64,000 nt of DNA. Source: Salinispora arenicola. Its GTDB lineage: Bacteria; Actinomycetota; Actinomycetes; Mycobacteriales; Micromonosporaceae. The stretch covers positions 806,001 to 870,000 of the forward strand of contig NZ_VFOL01000001.1 in the NCBI RefSeq assembly GCF_006716065.1, in the 5' to 3' direction. Shown in pieces: positions 43,966 through 53,361 of this stretch (positions are counted from its first letter, which is position 1; the number at the start of each line of letters is the position of its first letter). A program made the position numbers and the translations under genes. A model generated the notes under the pieces. The model did not search any database. It saw only the letters and a program-made list of their open reading frames with translations, and was not told the origin of the DNA.

Positions 43966-45027
43966 GTGACCGAGGACGGAGCGGCGAGCGGCGGCGACGA
44001 GTCACCGGGGCGCACCGGCGGGAGGTATGTCGAGCCGGGCGGCGAGTTCACCCGGGATCAGCGCTATATCGCCACCCGGATCACCGTTGACGGCGGGGAC
44101 GGCTGGCCGGTGGAGCCGGGGCGGTACCGACTGGCGGTGAGTCGCGCCTGCCCATGGGCGAGCCGACTGGTCATCGTCCGACGGCTACTCGGGCTGGAGG
44201 GCGCCATCTCGATGGCGATCGCCGGCCCGACCCACGACGAACGAAGCTGGACCTTCGACCTCGACCCCGGTGGGCGGGATCCGGTGTTCGGCATCGAACG
44301 GCTGGCGGAGGCGTACTTCGCGCGCTTTCCCGGCTACGACCGCGGCATCACCGTGCCGGCGATCGTCGACGTGCCGACCGGGCAGGTGGTGACCAACGAC
44401 TACGCGCAGATGAGCCTCGACCTGTCGACCCAGTGGACCGAGTACCACCGTGACGGGGCGCCGGACCTCTACCCGCAGCGGCTACGAGACGAGATCGACG
44501 AGGTCAACGAGGTCGTCTTCACCGATGTCAACAACGGTGTCTACCGGTGCGGCTTCGCTGGCAGCCAGCAAGCGTACGACCGGGCCTACCGGCGGCTGTT
44601 CGACCGACTGGACTGGTTGAGCGACCGACTCGCCGGGCGCCGCTACCTGGTCGGGGAGACGATCACCGAGGCGGATGTGCGGCTGTTCACCACGTTGGTC
44701 CGCTTCGACCCGGTCTACCACGGCCATTTCAAGTGCAACCGGAGCAGGTTGACCGAGATGCCGGTGCTCTGGGCGTACGCCCGGGACCTGTTCCAGACTC
44801 CCGGATTCGGCGACACCGTCGACTTCGACCACATCAAGCGCCATTACTACGAGGTACAACGGGACATCAACCCGACCGGGATCGTCCCCCTCGGCCCTGA
44901 TCTGTCGACCTGGCTGACGCCGCACGATCGGGGGGCCCTGGGCGGCCGTCCCTTCGGCGACGGCACCGCACCACCTCCGCCCGCACCGGCCGAGCGGGTT
45001 GACCCTGAGCACACCCCGTTGCATTGA
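43966..45027 (+). CDS. Glutathionyl-hydroquinone reductase-like (Xi-class GST) protein
   Basis: This 353-residue protein has a thioredoxin-like N-domain with the catalytic Cys in SRACPWASRL, an N-terminal extension typical of Xi-class enzymes, TVPAIVDVPTGQVVTNDYAQM, and an all-helical C-domain (LVGETITEADVRLFTTLVRFD). The GTG start follows GGAGGAGG. Actinobacteria generally use mycothiol rather than glutathione, so the physiological thiol is probably different from the family name. It reads against the surrounding nuo genes and interrupts them. Confidence 0.88.
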   Translation: MTEDGAASGGDESPGRTGGRYVEPGGEFTRDQRYIATRITVDGGDGWPVEPGRYRLAVSRACPWASRLVIVRRLLGLEGAISMAIAGPTHDERSWTFDLDPGGRDPVFGIERLAEAYFARFPGYDRGITVPAIVDVPTGQVVTNDYAQMSLDLSTQWTEYHRDGAPDLYPQRLRDEIDEVNEVVFTDVNNGVYRCGFAGSQQAYDRAYRRLFDRLDWLSDRLAGRRYLVGETITEADVRLFTTLVRFDPVYHGHFKCNRSRLTEMPVLWAYARDLFQTPGFGDTVDFDHIKRHYYEVQRDINPTGIVPLGPDLSTWLTPHDRGALGGRPFGDGTAPPPPAPAERVDPEHTPLH

Positions 45028-45116
45028 CGGACTGCGGCCAGTGACCAATGGAGGGCCGGCGATGCCGGGTACCGAGCGGACGGTGAGTTCCACCCGGCGG
45101 CGGCCACCCCACCGCC

Positions 45117-46067
45117 CTAACGATCTTGTAATTCTGGCTGGGACGACGTACCGGGTCGAACCGCGGCCAGAACTCCTTGACCGCGGCGCGGGGCGAGACG
45201 GCGGGCGGCGCGGACGGCATCGGCGGTGAAGATGGCCAGCGCGAGCCAGACCAGGGTGAAGCCCGCCAGGCGCGCGGGGGGCATGGGCTCGTGGAAGATG
45301 ATGACGCCGCAGCCGAGTTGGAGGATCGGGGCAAGATACTGGAGCATCCCCAGGCTGGTGAAGGGCAGTCGGTTGGCCGCGCCAGCAAACATCAGCAGGG
45401 GTATCGCGGTTGCCGCCCCCGCCGAGACCAGCAGGGCGGTGTGTCCGGCCGACACCGCCCCGAACGCGGCCTGGCCGGTGCCGCCCAGCCACGCCAGGTA
45501 CGCGAGCGCGGGCAGGGCGAGTACCGCCGACTCGACGAAGAGGCCCTGGGCGGCGGGCAGGCCGAGTCGCTTCTTGACCAGCCCGTACCCGGCGAAGCTG
45601 AACGAGAGGACCAGCGCGAGGTACGGCGGGCGGCCGTAATCGACGGTCAGCACCACGACCGCCGTCCCGCCCACGCCCATCGCCGCCCACTGCGCCGGGC
45701 GCAGCCGCTCACGCAGGACGAACACTCCGAGCAGCACCACGACGAGCGGGTTGATGAAGTATCCGAGGGAGGTCTCCACCACCCGCTCGGAGTTGACCCC
45801 GTAGATGTACGTGCCCCAGTTGAGGGCGATCAGTGCGGCGGCGATGCCGACCGCGGCCAGGGCCCGCGGTCGGCGCAGCAGCGCCCGCAGGAAGCTGCGG
45901 TTACGCATTGCTGCCAGCACCAGCGCGACGAAGACCACCGACCAGACGATCCGATGGGCCAGGATCTCCAGCGGACTGGCCGGCTGGAGCAGTTTCATGT
46001 AGAGCGGAAAGAAGCCCCAGATCAGGTATGCGCCGATGCCGTACAGGTAGCCGAGCTTGTGAGGCAT
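45117..46067 (-). CDS. rarD: EamA/DMT family transporter RarD
   Basis: This 316-residue, ten-TM transporter begins KLGYLYGIGAYLIWGFFPLYMKLL, the RarD signature, and includes ALNWGTYIYGVNSERVVETSLGYFINPL, also diagnostic. It starts at ATG 46067, sharing one base with the GNAT stop codon (TGATG), so translation is coupled. Family members are drug/metabolite transporters often linked to chloramphenicol tolerance. The natural substrate is unknown. Confidence 0.9.
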   Translation of the reverse strand: MPHKLGYLYGIGAYLIWGFFPLYMKLLQPASPLEILAHRIVWSVVFVALVLAAMRNRSFLRALLRRPRALAAVGIAAALIALNWGTYIYGVNSERVVETSLGYFINPLVVVLLGVFVLRERLRPAQWAAMGVGGTAVVVLTVDYGRPPYLALVLSFSFAGYGLVKKRLGLPAAQGLFVESAVLALPALAYLAWLGGTGQAAFGAVSAGHTALLVSAGAATAIPLLMFAGAANRLPFTSLGMLQYLAPILQLGCGVIIFHEPMPPARLAGFTLVWLALAIFTADAVRAARRLAPRRGQGVLAAVRPGTSSQPELQDR

Positions 46068-46558
46068 CACGCCGTAACGGTAAGGGGTGATTTGCGGGAT
46101 GACTCCTTGCTGGTGACTGGACTCACCCGCTGGTCGAGCTGCATCCACAAATCCGGCTGCTGGAGCGGGACGAAGCCGACCTTGGCGTACACGCCGTGCG
46201 CGTCGTTGGTGGCCAGCAGGATCTTGTGGATGCCGAGCTCCGTGAGCTGGTCCCGGACCGCGCCGGCAAGCCAGGTGCCCAGCCCCTGCCCCCGCTCGGC
46301 CCGGTCGACGTACACGTCGCAGATCCAGGCGAAGGTGGCCCGATCCGTGATCACCCGGGCCACCGCCACCTGACAGCCGTCCACGGGACGGTAGACGCCG
46401 AAGCCGATCGAGGTCGCGAAGGCGCGCTGCACGGTCGCCCGATCCCGCCCGCGGGCCCAGTAGGCGTCGGTGGTGAGCCAGTGGTGCACCCGGTCGAGGT
46501 CGAGCCGCTCAGGGTCGGTACTGATCAGGTAGCCATCGTCACGAATCAGGGTGAACAC
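46067..46558 (-). CDS. GNAT family N-acetyltransferase
   Basis: This 163-residue protein starts at GTG 46558. The acetyl-CoA-binding motif A ERGQGLGTWLAGAV and the preceding CDVYVDR strand are clear. The region TIGF-like YWARGRDRATVQRAFATSIGFGVYR precedes it. A TAGCAT -10 element lies seven bases before the GTG and no Shine-Dalgarno sequence is seen, suggesting a leaderless mRNA. It is the first gene of a pair with rarD. Substrate unknown. Confidence 0.85.
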   Translation of the reverse strand: MFTLIRDDGYLISTDPERLDLDRVHHWLTTDAYWARGRDRATVQRAFATSIGFGVYRPVDGCQVAVARVITDRATFAWICDVYVDRAERGQGLGTWLAGAVRDQLTELGIHKILLATNDAHGVYAKVGFVPLQQPDLWMQLDQRVSPVTSKESSRKSPLTVTA

Positions 46559-46565
46559 CGGCCCG

Positions 46566-46571
46566 ATGCTA
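46566..46571 (-). promoter_or_regulatory. Putative leaderless -10 element for the GNAT-rarD pair
   Basis: TAGCAT on the minus strand ends seven bases before the GTG at 46558, within the 119-base gap downstream of nuoH. Confidence 0.4.
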
Positions 46572-46677
46572 GCCGCGTGTCCCGGCCACCCCAGCAGCCA
46601 ATTCTCCCCAACTGGTCCGCCTGACCCAGCAGCCGCGCCACCAGCCACGGCCGGTCGCCCCCACCTCCGCACCGCCC

Positions 46678-47640
46678 CTAGAGGGCGATGCGGACGGCGG
46701 CGGTCAGGACGAGCTGAGCCAGCGATGCGGGAACCAACACCAACCAACAGAGGCGCTGAAGCTGATCCTCACGCAGACGTGGATAGCTGACCCGGAACCA
46801 GATGATCACGAAACTGACCGCGGCGACCTTGAGCAGGGTCCACAACCAACCAAGCTGAGCATCGGCGAACGGCCCCTGCCAGCCACCGAGAAACAGCACC
46901 GTGGTGAGCGCGGCGATGACCACAACCCCCACGTACTCGGCGAGCAGGAAGAACGCGAAGCGCAGGCCGGTGTACTCGGTCAGGTAGCCGAACACCAGCT
47001 CCGAGTCGGCAATCGGCATGTCGAACGGCGGTCGCCGGATCTCCGCGAGCCCCGCGACAAAGAAAATCACCAGGGCGGGTGCCTGCCAGAGCAGCCACCA
47101 GGGCTGCCAGGCCTCGACGATGCCCGGCAGGCTCAGCGTGCCGGCCGCCATCGCCACCGACGCAGCGGCGAGTACCAGCGGCAGTTCGTAGCCGAGTAGC
47201 TGGGCTGCGCCACGCAGACCGCCGAGCAGGCTGTACTTGTTGGCGGACGCCCAGGCCGACATCAGCACGGCCACCACACCGACACCGACCACGGCCAGGA
47301 CGAAGAACAGTCCGATGTCCAGCGGCTGCGCGACCAGATCACCCGGCCCAAGTGGAATCACCAACAGCACCAGCAGGTAGGGCACCAGGGCCACCACCGG
47401 GGCGAACCGGAACACCAGACGGTCCGCGCCCCGGGGGGTGACATCCTCCTTCTGCACGAACTTCACGCCGTCAGCAACCAGTTGGGCCCAGCCGTGGAAG
47501 GCGCCGGCGTACATCGGGCCAAGCCGACCCTGCATGTGCGCCATGATCTTGTGCTCGGCCTGGCCGACCAGCAGCGGCAGGGTGAGGAAGGCGACCAGCA
47601 CCCCGCCCACCCGGAGCACCAGCTCCACCCAGAGCGGCAT
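46678..47640 (-). CDS. nuoH: NADH-quinone oxidoreductase subunit H
   Basis: This 320-residue, eight-TM subunit forms part of the quinone chamber. Landmarks are VGQAEHKIMAHMQGRLGPMYAG (TM1 end and first loop), DGVKFVQKEDVTPRGAD, and ELVFGYLTEYTGLRFAFFLLAEY (conserved loop Glu residues). The start shares one base with the nuoC stop (TGATG). It is followed on the same strand by the GNAT gene rather than nuoI. Confidence 0.94.
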   Translation of the reverse strand: MPLWVELVLRVGGVLVAFLTLPLLVGQAEHKIMAHMQGRLGPMYAGAFHGWAQLVADGVKFVQKEDVTPRGADRLVFRFAPVVALVPYLLVLLVIPLGPGDLVAQPLDIGLFFVLAVVGVGVVAVLMSAWASANKYSLLGGLRGAAQLLGYELPLVLAAASVAMAAGTLSLPGIVEAWQPWWLLWQAPALVIFFVAGLAEIRRPPFDMPIADSELVFGYLTEYTGLRFAFFLLAEYVGVVVIAALTTVLFLGGWQGPFADAQLGWLWTLLKVAAVSFVIIWFRVSYPRLREDQLQRLCWLVLVPASLAQLVLTAAVRIAL

Positions 47641-48347
47641 CAGACCGTTCCCCCACCCTCGCTGGGCTGCCCGGTCGCTCCCGAACCCCGGCCGCCGCGC
47701 CGGTCCCGGTTCGGCCGGGCCGGTGTCCCACCGCGCGGGCCCTCACCCACACCAGCCGCCCCAGCGGGAGTGGGCACCGCGCCCCACTCCCCCGGCGCGG
47801 GCACGCCGGGCGGACGGATCGGCCGGCGACCACCGCCGGCCCTGGACTCGCCCGGCTCCTTCGCCCCCGGCCAGGGTTTGGCCACCCGGGAGGCGAGGAC
47901 GAAGTCCTTACGCAGCGGATGGCCCTCGAACTCCGGGGGCAGCAGCAGCGGCTTGAGGCCGGCGTGATCGACGAAGTCGATGCCGAACATCTCGTGTGTC
48001 TCGCGCTCGTGCCACGCCGCGCCCGGATAGACGGTGACCACCGAGGCGACCCTCGGTGCCGTGCGCGGAACCCGGGTACGCAGCAGCAGCCCATGCCGGT
48101 GCGCGGTGGACCACAGGTGAACCACCACGTCGAACCCGGCCTCCAACTCGTCGACCGCAGAGAGCCAGTCGAAGTAGTCACAGGCCAGGTCGCTGTCGTC
48201 GCGGGCCGCGCGGAGCGCGTCGGGCCAGCTCGCCGAGGGCACGTCGACGGTGGCACGGGCGTGCGCCTGACCGCCGGAGACCGAGGTGGTGACCTCGACC
48301 GGTGCGAGCAGCGCGGCCATCCGCTGGCCGACCTCGTCCAGATTCAT
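47640..48347 (-). CDS. nuoC: NADH-quinone oxidoreductase subunit C
   Basis: This 235-residue hydrophilic subunit has the 30-kDa subunit core: CDYFDWLSAVDE, then VVTVYPGAAWHERETHEMFGIDF and the C-terminal LLLPPEFEGHPLRKDFVL. The 30-kDa signature (ERETHEMFG) is intact. After about residue 165 comes a long Gly/Pro/Arg-rich tail with no counterpart in most NuoC proteins. The ATG lies 145 bases from the divergent glucose-dehydrogenase-like gene. Confidence 0.93.
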   Translation of the reverse strand: MNLDEVGQRMAALLAPVEVTTSVSGGQAHARATVDVPSASWPDALRAARDDSDLACDYFDWLSAVDELEAGFDVVVHLWSTAHRHGLLLRTRVPRTAPRVASVVTVYPGAAWHERETHEMFGIDFVDHAGLKPLLLPPEFEGHPLRKDFVLASRVAKPWPGAKEPGESRAGGGRRPIRPPGVPAPGEWGAVPTPAGAAGVGEGPRGGTPARPNRDRRGGRGSGATGQPSEGGGTV

Positions 48348-48491
48348 GTCGCCGATCCTATGACCGCTGCCGCCGAGGCGCGTCGCCCAGCGACGGCCGG
48401 TTTGTGCCGCGCAGGGCGCTCCGATGGCTCGACCGGGGGTTGCCCGCGGCATTCGGCACCGGCGCGCACCAGCCCCGGAAGGATGTGAACC

Positions 48492-49538
48492 GTGCGCGCT
48501 GTGACGGTGTCTCCCCGGGTCCGAGATTCGCTCCGCCTGGTCGAGGATTGGCCCGAGCCGGCCGCCGAGGAAGGCGCCATCCTGGTCGAGGCGCTGGCGG
48601 TGGGGGTCTGCGGCACCGACCTGGAGATCGTCGAAGGCCAGTACGGCGAGGCGCCCCCCAGCCAGGAGCGGCTGGTCATCGGGCACGAATCGCTGGGCCG
48701 GGTGCTGGAGGACCCGACCGGCACCCTGCATCCCGGTGACCTGGTGGCCGCTGTCGTGCGGCACCCCGATCCGGTGCCCTGCCCGAACTGCGCGGTGGAC
48801 GAGTGGGACATGTGTCGCAACGGGCGGTACACCGAGCACGGCATCAAGGGGCTCCCCGGCTTCGCCCGGGACCGGTGGCGGGTACAGCCGAGGTTCGCCG
48901 TGCCGCTGGACACCACCCTCGCCCGGGTGGGGGTGCTGCTGGAACCAACAAGCGTGGTCGCCAAGGCGTGGGAGCACATCGAGCGGGTCGGTCACCGCGC
49001 CCAATGGGATCCACGGATCGCGCTGATCACCGGTGCCGGGCCGATCGGCCTGCTCGCCGCGTTGCTCGCCACCCAACGTGGACTGACCGTGCACGTACTG
49101 GACCGGAACACGACGGGACCGAAGCCGGATCTGGTCCGGGCACTCGGCGCCACCTACCACACCGGGTCGGTCAACGATGTGGACGTCGAGCCGGACGTCC
49201 TGGTGGAGTGCACCGGCGCGCCGACGGTGGTGCTGGATGCGATGTGCAAGGTCGGCCCGACCGGCGTCGTGTGTCTGACCGGCATGTCCACCGGCGGTCG
49301 GATCATCGACTTCGACGCCGGGGCACTGAACCGGACTCTCGTGTTGGAGAACAACGCGGTTATCGGGTCGGTCAACGCCAACCGCCGGCACTGGGGCCAG
49401 GCCGCCGACGCGCTGGCCCGGGCCGACCGATCGTGGCTGGAATCCCTGATCACCCGGCGGGTGCCGATGTCCGACTTCGCGACCGCGTATTCGATCAGCG
49501 ACGGTGACATCAAGGTGGTCCTGGATCTCACCGCCTGA
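48492..49538 (+). CDS. Zinc-dependent glucose dehydrogenase-like medium-chain dehydrogenase
   Basis: This 348-residue MDR protein resembles archaeal/haloferax-type glucose dehydrogenases. Catalytic zinc site residues are GVCGTDLEI (Cys) and VIGHESLG (His-Glu). The structural zinc cysteines lie in CPNC and DMC. The nucleotide loop is ITGAGPIGLLAALLA and cofactor strand VLDRN ends in a small/basic pattern compatible with NADP. The GTG start follows AAGGATG. It lies between nuoB and nuoC on the opposite strand. Sugar oxidation is inferred by similarity. Confidence 0.85.
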   Translation: MRAVTVSPRVRDSLRLVEDWPEPAAEEGAILVEALAVGVCGTDLEIVEGQYGEAPPSQERLVIGHESLGRVLEDPTGTLHPGDLVAAVVRHPDPVPCPNCAVDEWDMCRNGRYTEHGIKGLPGFARDRWRVQPRFAVPLDTTLARVGVLLEPTSVVAKAWEHIERVGHRAQWDPRIALITGAGPIGLLAALLATQRGLTVHVLDRNTTGPKPDLVRALGATYHTGSVNDVDVEPDVLVECTGAPTVVLDAMCKVGPTGVVCLTGMSTGGRIIDFDAGALNRTLVLENNAVIGSVNANRRHWGQAADALARADRSWLESLITRRVPMSDFATAYSISDGDIKVVLDLTA

Positions 49539-49670
49539 GTCGGCGGTGGGCGACGTGCACCGGTTGTCGGACGGCGGCACAGCAGCGCAGGGCCGCAGCA
49601 CTGGTGTGGTCATGGTCCGGCCGGCGGATGCTGGCCGCCTGACGACCGGACCGGCGGCCCCCTCGCCCCG

Positions 49671-50237
49671 TCAGGACGGGGTGGGCGGGCGGACCAGCGG
49701 GGCGGTCAGCGAGTCGGCGGAGCGGGGGGCGGCCCCACCGGTCGGCGAGGCGAGGGCGTCCGGGCGGGATACTCCGCCGACACCGGCCCCCTCCGCGGCG
49801 ATTTTCTCCTGCAGGCGGAGGATGCCGTGCAGCAGCGCCTCCGGCCGGGGCGGGCAGCCCGGAACGTAGACGTCGACCGGGATGAGCTGGTCGACGCCCT
49901 TGGTAACCGAATACGAGTCCCAGTACGGACCGCCGCAGTTCGAGCAGGCGCCAAAGGAAATCACGTACTTCGGCTCGGGCATCTGGTCGTACAGCCGCTT
50001 GATCGCGGGGGCCATCTTGTCGGTGACCGTGCCGGACACCACCATGAGGTCGGCCTGGCGGGGTCCGTGCGCGAACGGGATCACCCCGAGGCGCATGAAG
50101 TCGTGTCGGCTCATGCTGGTGGCGATGAACTCGATGGCACAGCAGGCAAGGCCGAAGTTGAAGACCCAGAGCGAGTAGCGGCGGCCCCAGTTCAACACGA
50201 ACCGGATCGGCTCACCCAGCACGGCCGGCACCTGCAC
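49671..50237 (-). CDS. nuoB: NADH-quinone oxidoreductase subunit B
   Basis: This 188-residue subunit holds the terminal N2 [4Fe-4S] cluster. Ligands are Cys32 and Cys33 (GLACCAIE), Cys98 (FGACSNCGG) and Cys128 (VPGCPPRPE). The GTG start is preceded by GGAGG. The C-terminal 35 residues are low-complexity. It stands apart from the other nuo genes, separated from nuoC by the dehydrogenase gene. No nuoA precedes it; the next gene upstream is a PLP enzyme with a 123-base gap. Confidence 0.94.
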
Positions 50238-50360
50238 TCCGGGCCTCCCTCACCTGTTGCCGATACGACAGTCAACCACAGCGCCTGGCGCGGCCACCGG
50301 CGCGACCGGGCCGACGTCGACCCGGAAGCTCCGCCGGGCCACCCTGCGACGGTCCCGCCG

Positions 50361-51863
50361 TCAATGTCGAGACCAGGTGGGACGCTGCATCAGCCCGACG
50401 AACTCCACCAGCAGGCGCTCCCGCAGCGCCGCTGGCGCCGCTTCGAGCAGAGTGTTCACCACGGCCATCCGGGACGGAACCGGGGCGGGGGAACCGTCGT
50501 CCGCCGCGTCGCCCGATCCGACGCCGAGACCGGCGGTCAGGCCGGCGACCAGGTCCGGGGTCAGCCCTTCCGGGGTCAGTGACCGGGCGAGCGCGAGCAG
50601 TTCCGCGGGAAGTCGGACCGGCCCGGCCGCCCGGGTCGCCGCAACGGCGTCGGCCAGGTCGGCGCCGAAGCCGGCTACCAGCGGCGCCGCCGACGCGGTC
50701 ACCGACAGGTGCACGTTACGGGGCAGGCCGGCGTAGGCGAGCTGCGGTTGGGTGTGCCAGCCGCGCGCGTCCAACTCGTCCACGAGCACGAACAGATCCA
50801 GCTCCGGGTCGGTCGCGGCAACACAGATCACGGTCGACTCGGGCTCGGCCAGCAACCGCAGCCCGGGAGTGGCCCGGACGGCGTCGGCCAGCCCGTTCAC
50901 CGCGTCCCGGGTCGCCGCCGCCAGCCGTAGGTACCCGTCCTCGCCCAGGTGCCGAAGGGTCGCGTACGCGGCGGCGATGGGTCCACCGGAACGGGTGGAG
51001 GCGATCACCGGATTGATCATTGTGTAGCCGGGCCAGTCGGCGTGCGCGAAGTACTGCGGCTTCCGCAGCTCCGGGTCACGGTGCAGCAGGATCGACACGC
51101 CCTTCGGGGCGTACGCGTACTTGTGCAGGTCCACCGAGATCGAGGTGACACCGGGTAGGGCGAAGTCGAAGGCCGGCACCGGTTCACCGAGGCGACGCAG
51201 CCAGGGCAGGGTCCATCCGCCGAAGCACGCGTCCACGTGGCAGCGCACCCCGGCATCGGCGGCCACCGCCGCGATCTCGGCGACGGGGTCGATGACGCCG
51301 TGTGCGTATCCCGGGGCTGAGGCCCCGACCAGCACGGTTTCCGGGCGGATCGCGGCGGCGACGGCGGCCGGATCGGGGCGCAGGGTCTCCGCCGACACCG
51401 GCACCATGTCGACGGCCACCCGCAGGTAGTGGCCAGCCTTGGCGAACGCGGCGTGCGCGGTGGCCGGCACCACGATCCGCGGTTCGGCGATCTCGGGATG
51501 GGCGTCACGGGCCGTCTTCACCGCCAGGATCAGCGACTCGGTGCCCCCGCTGGTGACCGCGCCGACCACCTCCGGTGCATCGGTGCCGGGCCCGCCACCG
51601 AGCAGGCGGGCAGCGGCACCGACCAGTGCGTTCTCCATGGCGACCAGGGACGGGAAGGCAGTCGGGTCAAGCCCGTTGACGTGCGCGCTCTCCGCGTGCG
51701 CGGAGGCGGTCAGCGCGTCCAGCCCGGGCACTGCCGGGTCGAACACCAACGCGAACAGTCGACCGCCGTGGGTCGGCCGGTCCCCGCCGCGCAGCGCCCG
51801 GACTTCCTCGAGGACCCGCTCGGCCGGCAGCCCGCGCACGGGCAACCCATCTTCGTCGATCAT
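50361..51863 (-). CDS. Sphingosine-1-phosphate-lyase-like PLP decarboxylase/lyase
   Basis: This 500-residue fold-type I PLP enzyme belongs to the group II decarboxylase/S1P lyase family. Motifs are GAVTSGGTESLILAVK (phosphate-binding, 101-116), HVDACFGGW (PLP-pairing Asp211), SVDLHKYAYAPKG (Schiff-base Lys248) and HADWPGYTMINP. LHKY..PKG is the S1P-lyase-like signature rather than that of glutamate decarboxylase. The start overlaps the MFS_2 stop as ATGA. It should cleave or decarboxylate an amine substrate; phosphosphingoid bases are one possibility. Confidence 0.86.
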   Translation of the reverse strand: MIDEDGLPVRGLPAERVLEEVRALRGGDRPTHGGRLFALVFDPAVPGLDALTASAHAESAHVNGLDPTAFPSLVAMENALVGAAARLLGGGPGTDAPEVVGAVTSGGTESLILAVKTARDAHPEIAEPRIVVPATAHAAFAKAGHYLRVAVDMVPVSAETLRPDPAAVAAAIRPETVLVGASAPGYAHGVIDPVAEIAAVAADAGVRCHVDACFGGWTLPWLRRLGEPVPAFDFALPGVTSISVDLHKYAYAPKGVSILLHRDPELRKPQYFAHADWPGYTMINPVIASTRSGGPIAAAYATLRHLGEDGYLRLAAATRDAVNGLADAVRATPGLRLLAEPESTVICVAATDPELDLFVLVDELDARGWHTQPQLAYAGLPRNVHLSVTASAAPLVAGFGADLADAVAATRAAGPVRLPAELLALARSLTPEGLTPDLVAGLTAGLGVGSGDAADDGSPAPVPSRMAVVNTLLEAAPAALRERLLVEFVGLMQRPTWSRH

Positions 51864-53350
51864 CCAGTGTTGCCCTTTCCGTCGTTGTCGATGACCGTGG
51901 TCCTCATCGAGCGTCCAGGGGCGCCGGGCGGTGGGCCCGTGGCGGCGCCGAGCTCGGCGGGGGTGAGGGAGTAGGGGCGCAGCAGCAGCGTGGCGGCGGC
52001 GACCAGGAGGGCGGGAAGGACGGTGAAGCCGAGGAGAATGCCGAGCCGGGCGGAGTCAGGCTGGGCAGCGGCGGCTCCGGTATCCGATGGAAGGTAGCCC
52101 GAGAGCTGGAGTACCAACCCGAAGATGCCCGGCCCCAGCGCCAGGCCGAAGGTCTCCCCGGCGGTCCACACACCGGTGAACACGCCCGCCTGCCGCCGAC
52201 CGGTCCGGGCCTCGTCGTACGCGATGCAGTCGGGCAGCATGGCGAGGGCGAAGACCTGCTGGCCGGCGTACCCGACGCCGACCAGCGCGACCAGCAGGTA
52301 GATTCCGGCGGCGGGGAGTATCTCGGCGGTGACCAGGGCCAGTGCGCCGGCAGCGAAGATGAGCGCGGCGGCGACCAGCCCGGTGAGCTTGCCGAACCTC
52401 CGCCCGACCCGGCTCCACACCGGCATGACCAGGATCGCCGGCCCGACGAAACAGACGAACAGGATGGTGGGCCCGCCCTCCGGGTCGCGCAGGATCTGGG
52501 TGGCGAAGTAGTTCACCCCGGCCAGAATCGTCGCCACTCCGGCGGACTGAATCACAAAGCAGGCCAGCAACGCCCGGAATGCCCGGTTGCGGCCGGCCAC
52601 CGCGAGCTGGGCCCGCAGCGTCGGCTCGTTCTCTGCCACAGTGCCGACCGGCGCGGACCGGGTGCCCACAAACGCCCCGAGGGCTCCCAGCACGATCAGT
52701 CCGGCGACGAAGAACCCCATCCAGCGGTGCCCCGCGAGACCGCCGCCGCCCGCGTCGCGGACCAGTGGGGCCACCGCGCCGGAGAGCAGAATGGCCAGCG
52801 CCAGCACCGCGATCCGCCAGGTCATCAGCCGAGTACGCTCGGCGTAGCCGGTGGTCAGCTCAGCCGGCATCGCCACATACGGAACCTGGAAGAAGGCGAA
52901 CGCGGTCGCGGCGGCGAGGAAGGTCAACGCCACGTACCCGCCGGCAGGCGCTCCGGTGCCGAACGGCGCCGCGAAGATCGCGGCGAAGAACAGACCGAGC
53001 GCGATTCCGGCACCGAACAGATACGGACGGCGAGCTCCCCACCGGGAGCGGGTGCGATCGGAGATCCGGCCGGCGACCGGGTTGACCAGCACGTCCCACG
53101 CCTTCGGCAGCAGCACGAGCAGTGCGGCGATACCCGCCGTCACGCCCAACGTGTCGGTCAGGTAGGGCAGCAGTAGCAGCCCGGGCACGGTGCCGAAGGC
53201 TCCGGTGGCCAGCGATCCGGACGCGTAACCCGCATGCACCCGCCGTGGCAGTACCCCGGCCGGGGGTGGACCGGCGGCGGCACTGGCCGACGCCAACGCG
53301 GCGGTGGGGCCGGCAACGGGTGGACCGGTCCCAGCCGGCGACGCGTCCAT
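51860..53350 (-). CDS. MFS_2 (GPH-type) transporter
   Basis: This 496-residue membrane protein has about 12 hydrophobic segments after a Pro/Ala-rich N-terminus. The region KAWDVLVNPVAGRISDRTRSRWGARRPYLF is the MFS_2/GPH signature shared by melibiose permeases and eukaryotic MFSD2 lipid carriers. DCIAYDEARTGRRQAGVFTGVW (central loop) is the second hallmark. It is translationally coupled (ATGA) to the lyase-like enzyme gene, so it probably moves that enzyme's substrate or product. Confidence 0.88.
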   Translation of the reverse strand: MDASPAGTGPPVAGPTAALASASAAAGPPPAGVLPRRVHAGYASGSLATGAFGTVPGLLLLPYLTDTLGVTAGIAALLVLLPKAWDVLVNPVAGRISDRTRSRWGARRPYLFGAGIALGLFFAAIFAAPFGTGAPAGGYVALTFLAAATAFAFFQVPYVAMPAELTTGYAERTRLMTWRIAVLALAILLSGAVAPLVRDAGGGGLAGHRWMGFFVAGLIVLGALGAFVGTRSAPVGTVAENEPTLRAQLAVAGRNRAFRALLACFVIQSAGVATILAGVNYFATQILRDPEGGPTILFVCFVGPAILVMPVWSRVGRRFGKLTGLVAAALIFAAGALALVTAEILPAAGIYLLVALVGVGYAGQQVFALAMLPDCIAYDEARTGRRQAGVFTGVWTAGETFGLALGPGIFGLVLQLSGYLPSDTGAAAAQPDSARLGILLGFTVLPALLVAAATLLLRPYSLTPAELGAATGPPPGAPGRSMRTTVIDNDGKGNTG

Positions 53351-53361
53351 GGCGCCGAATA

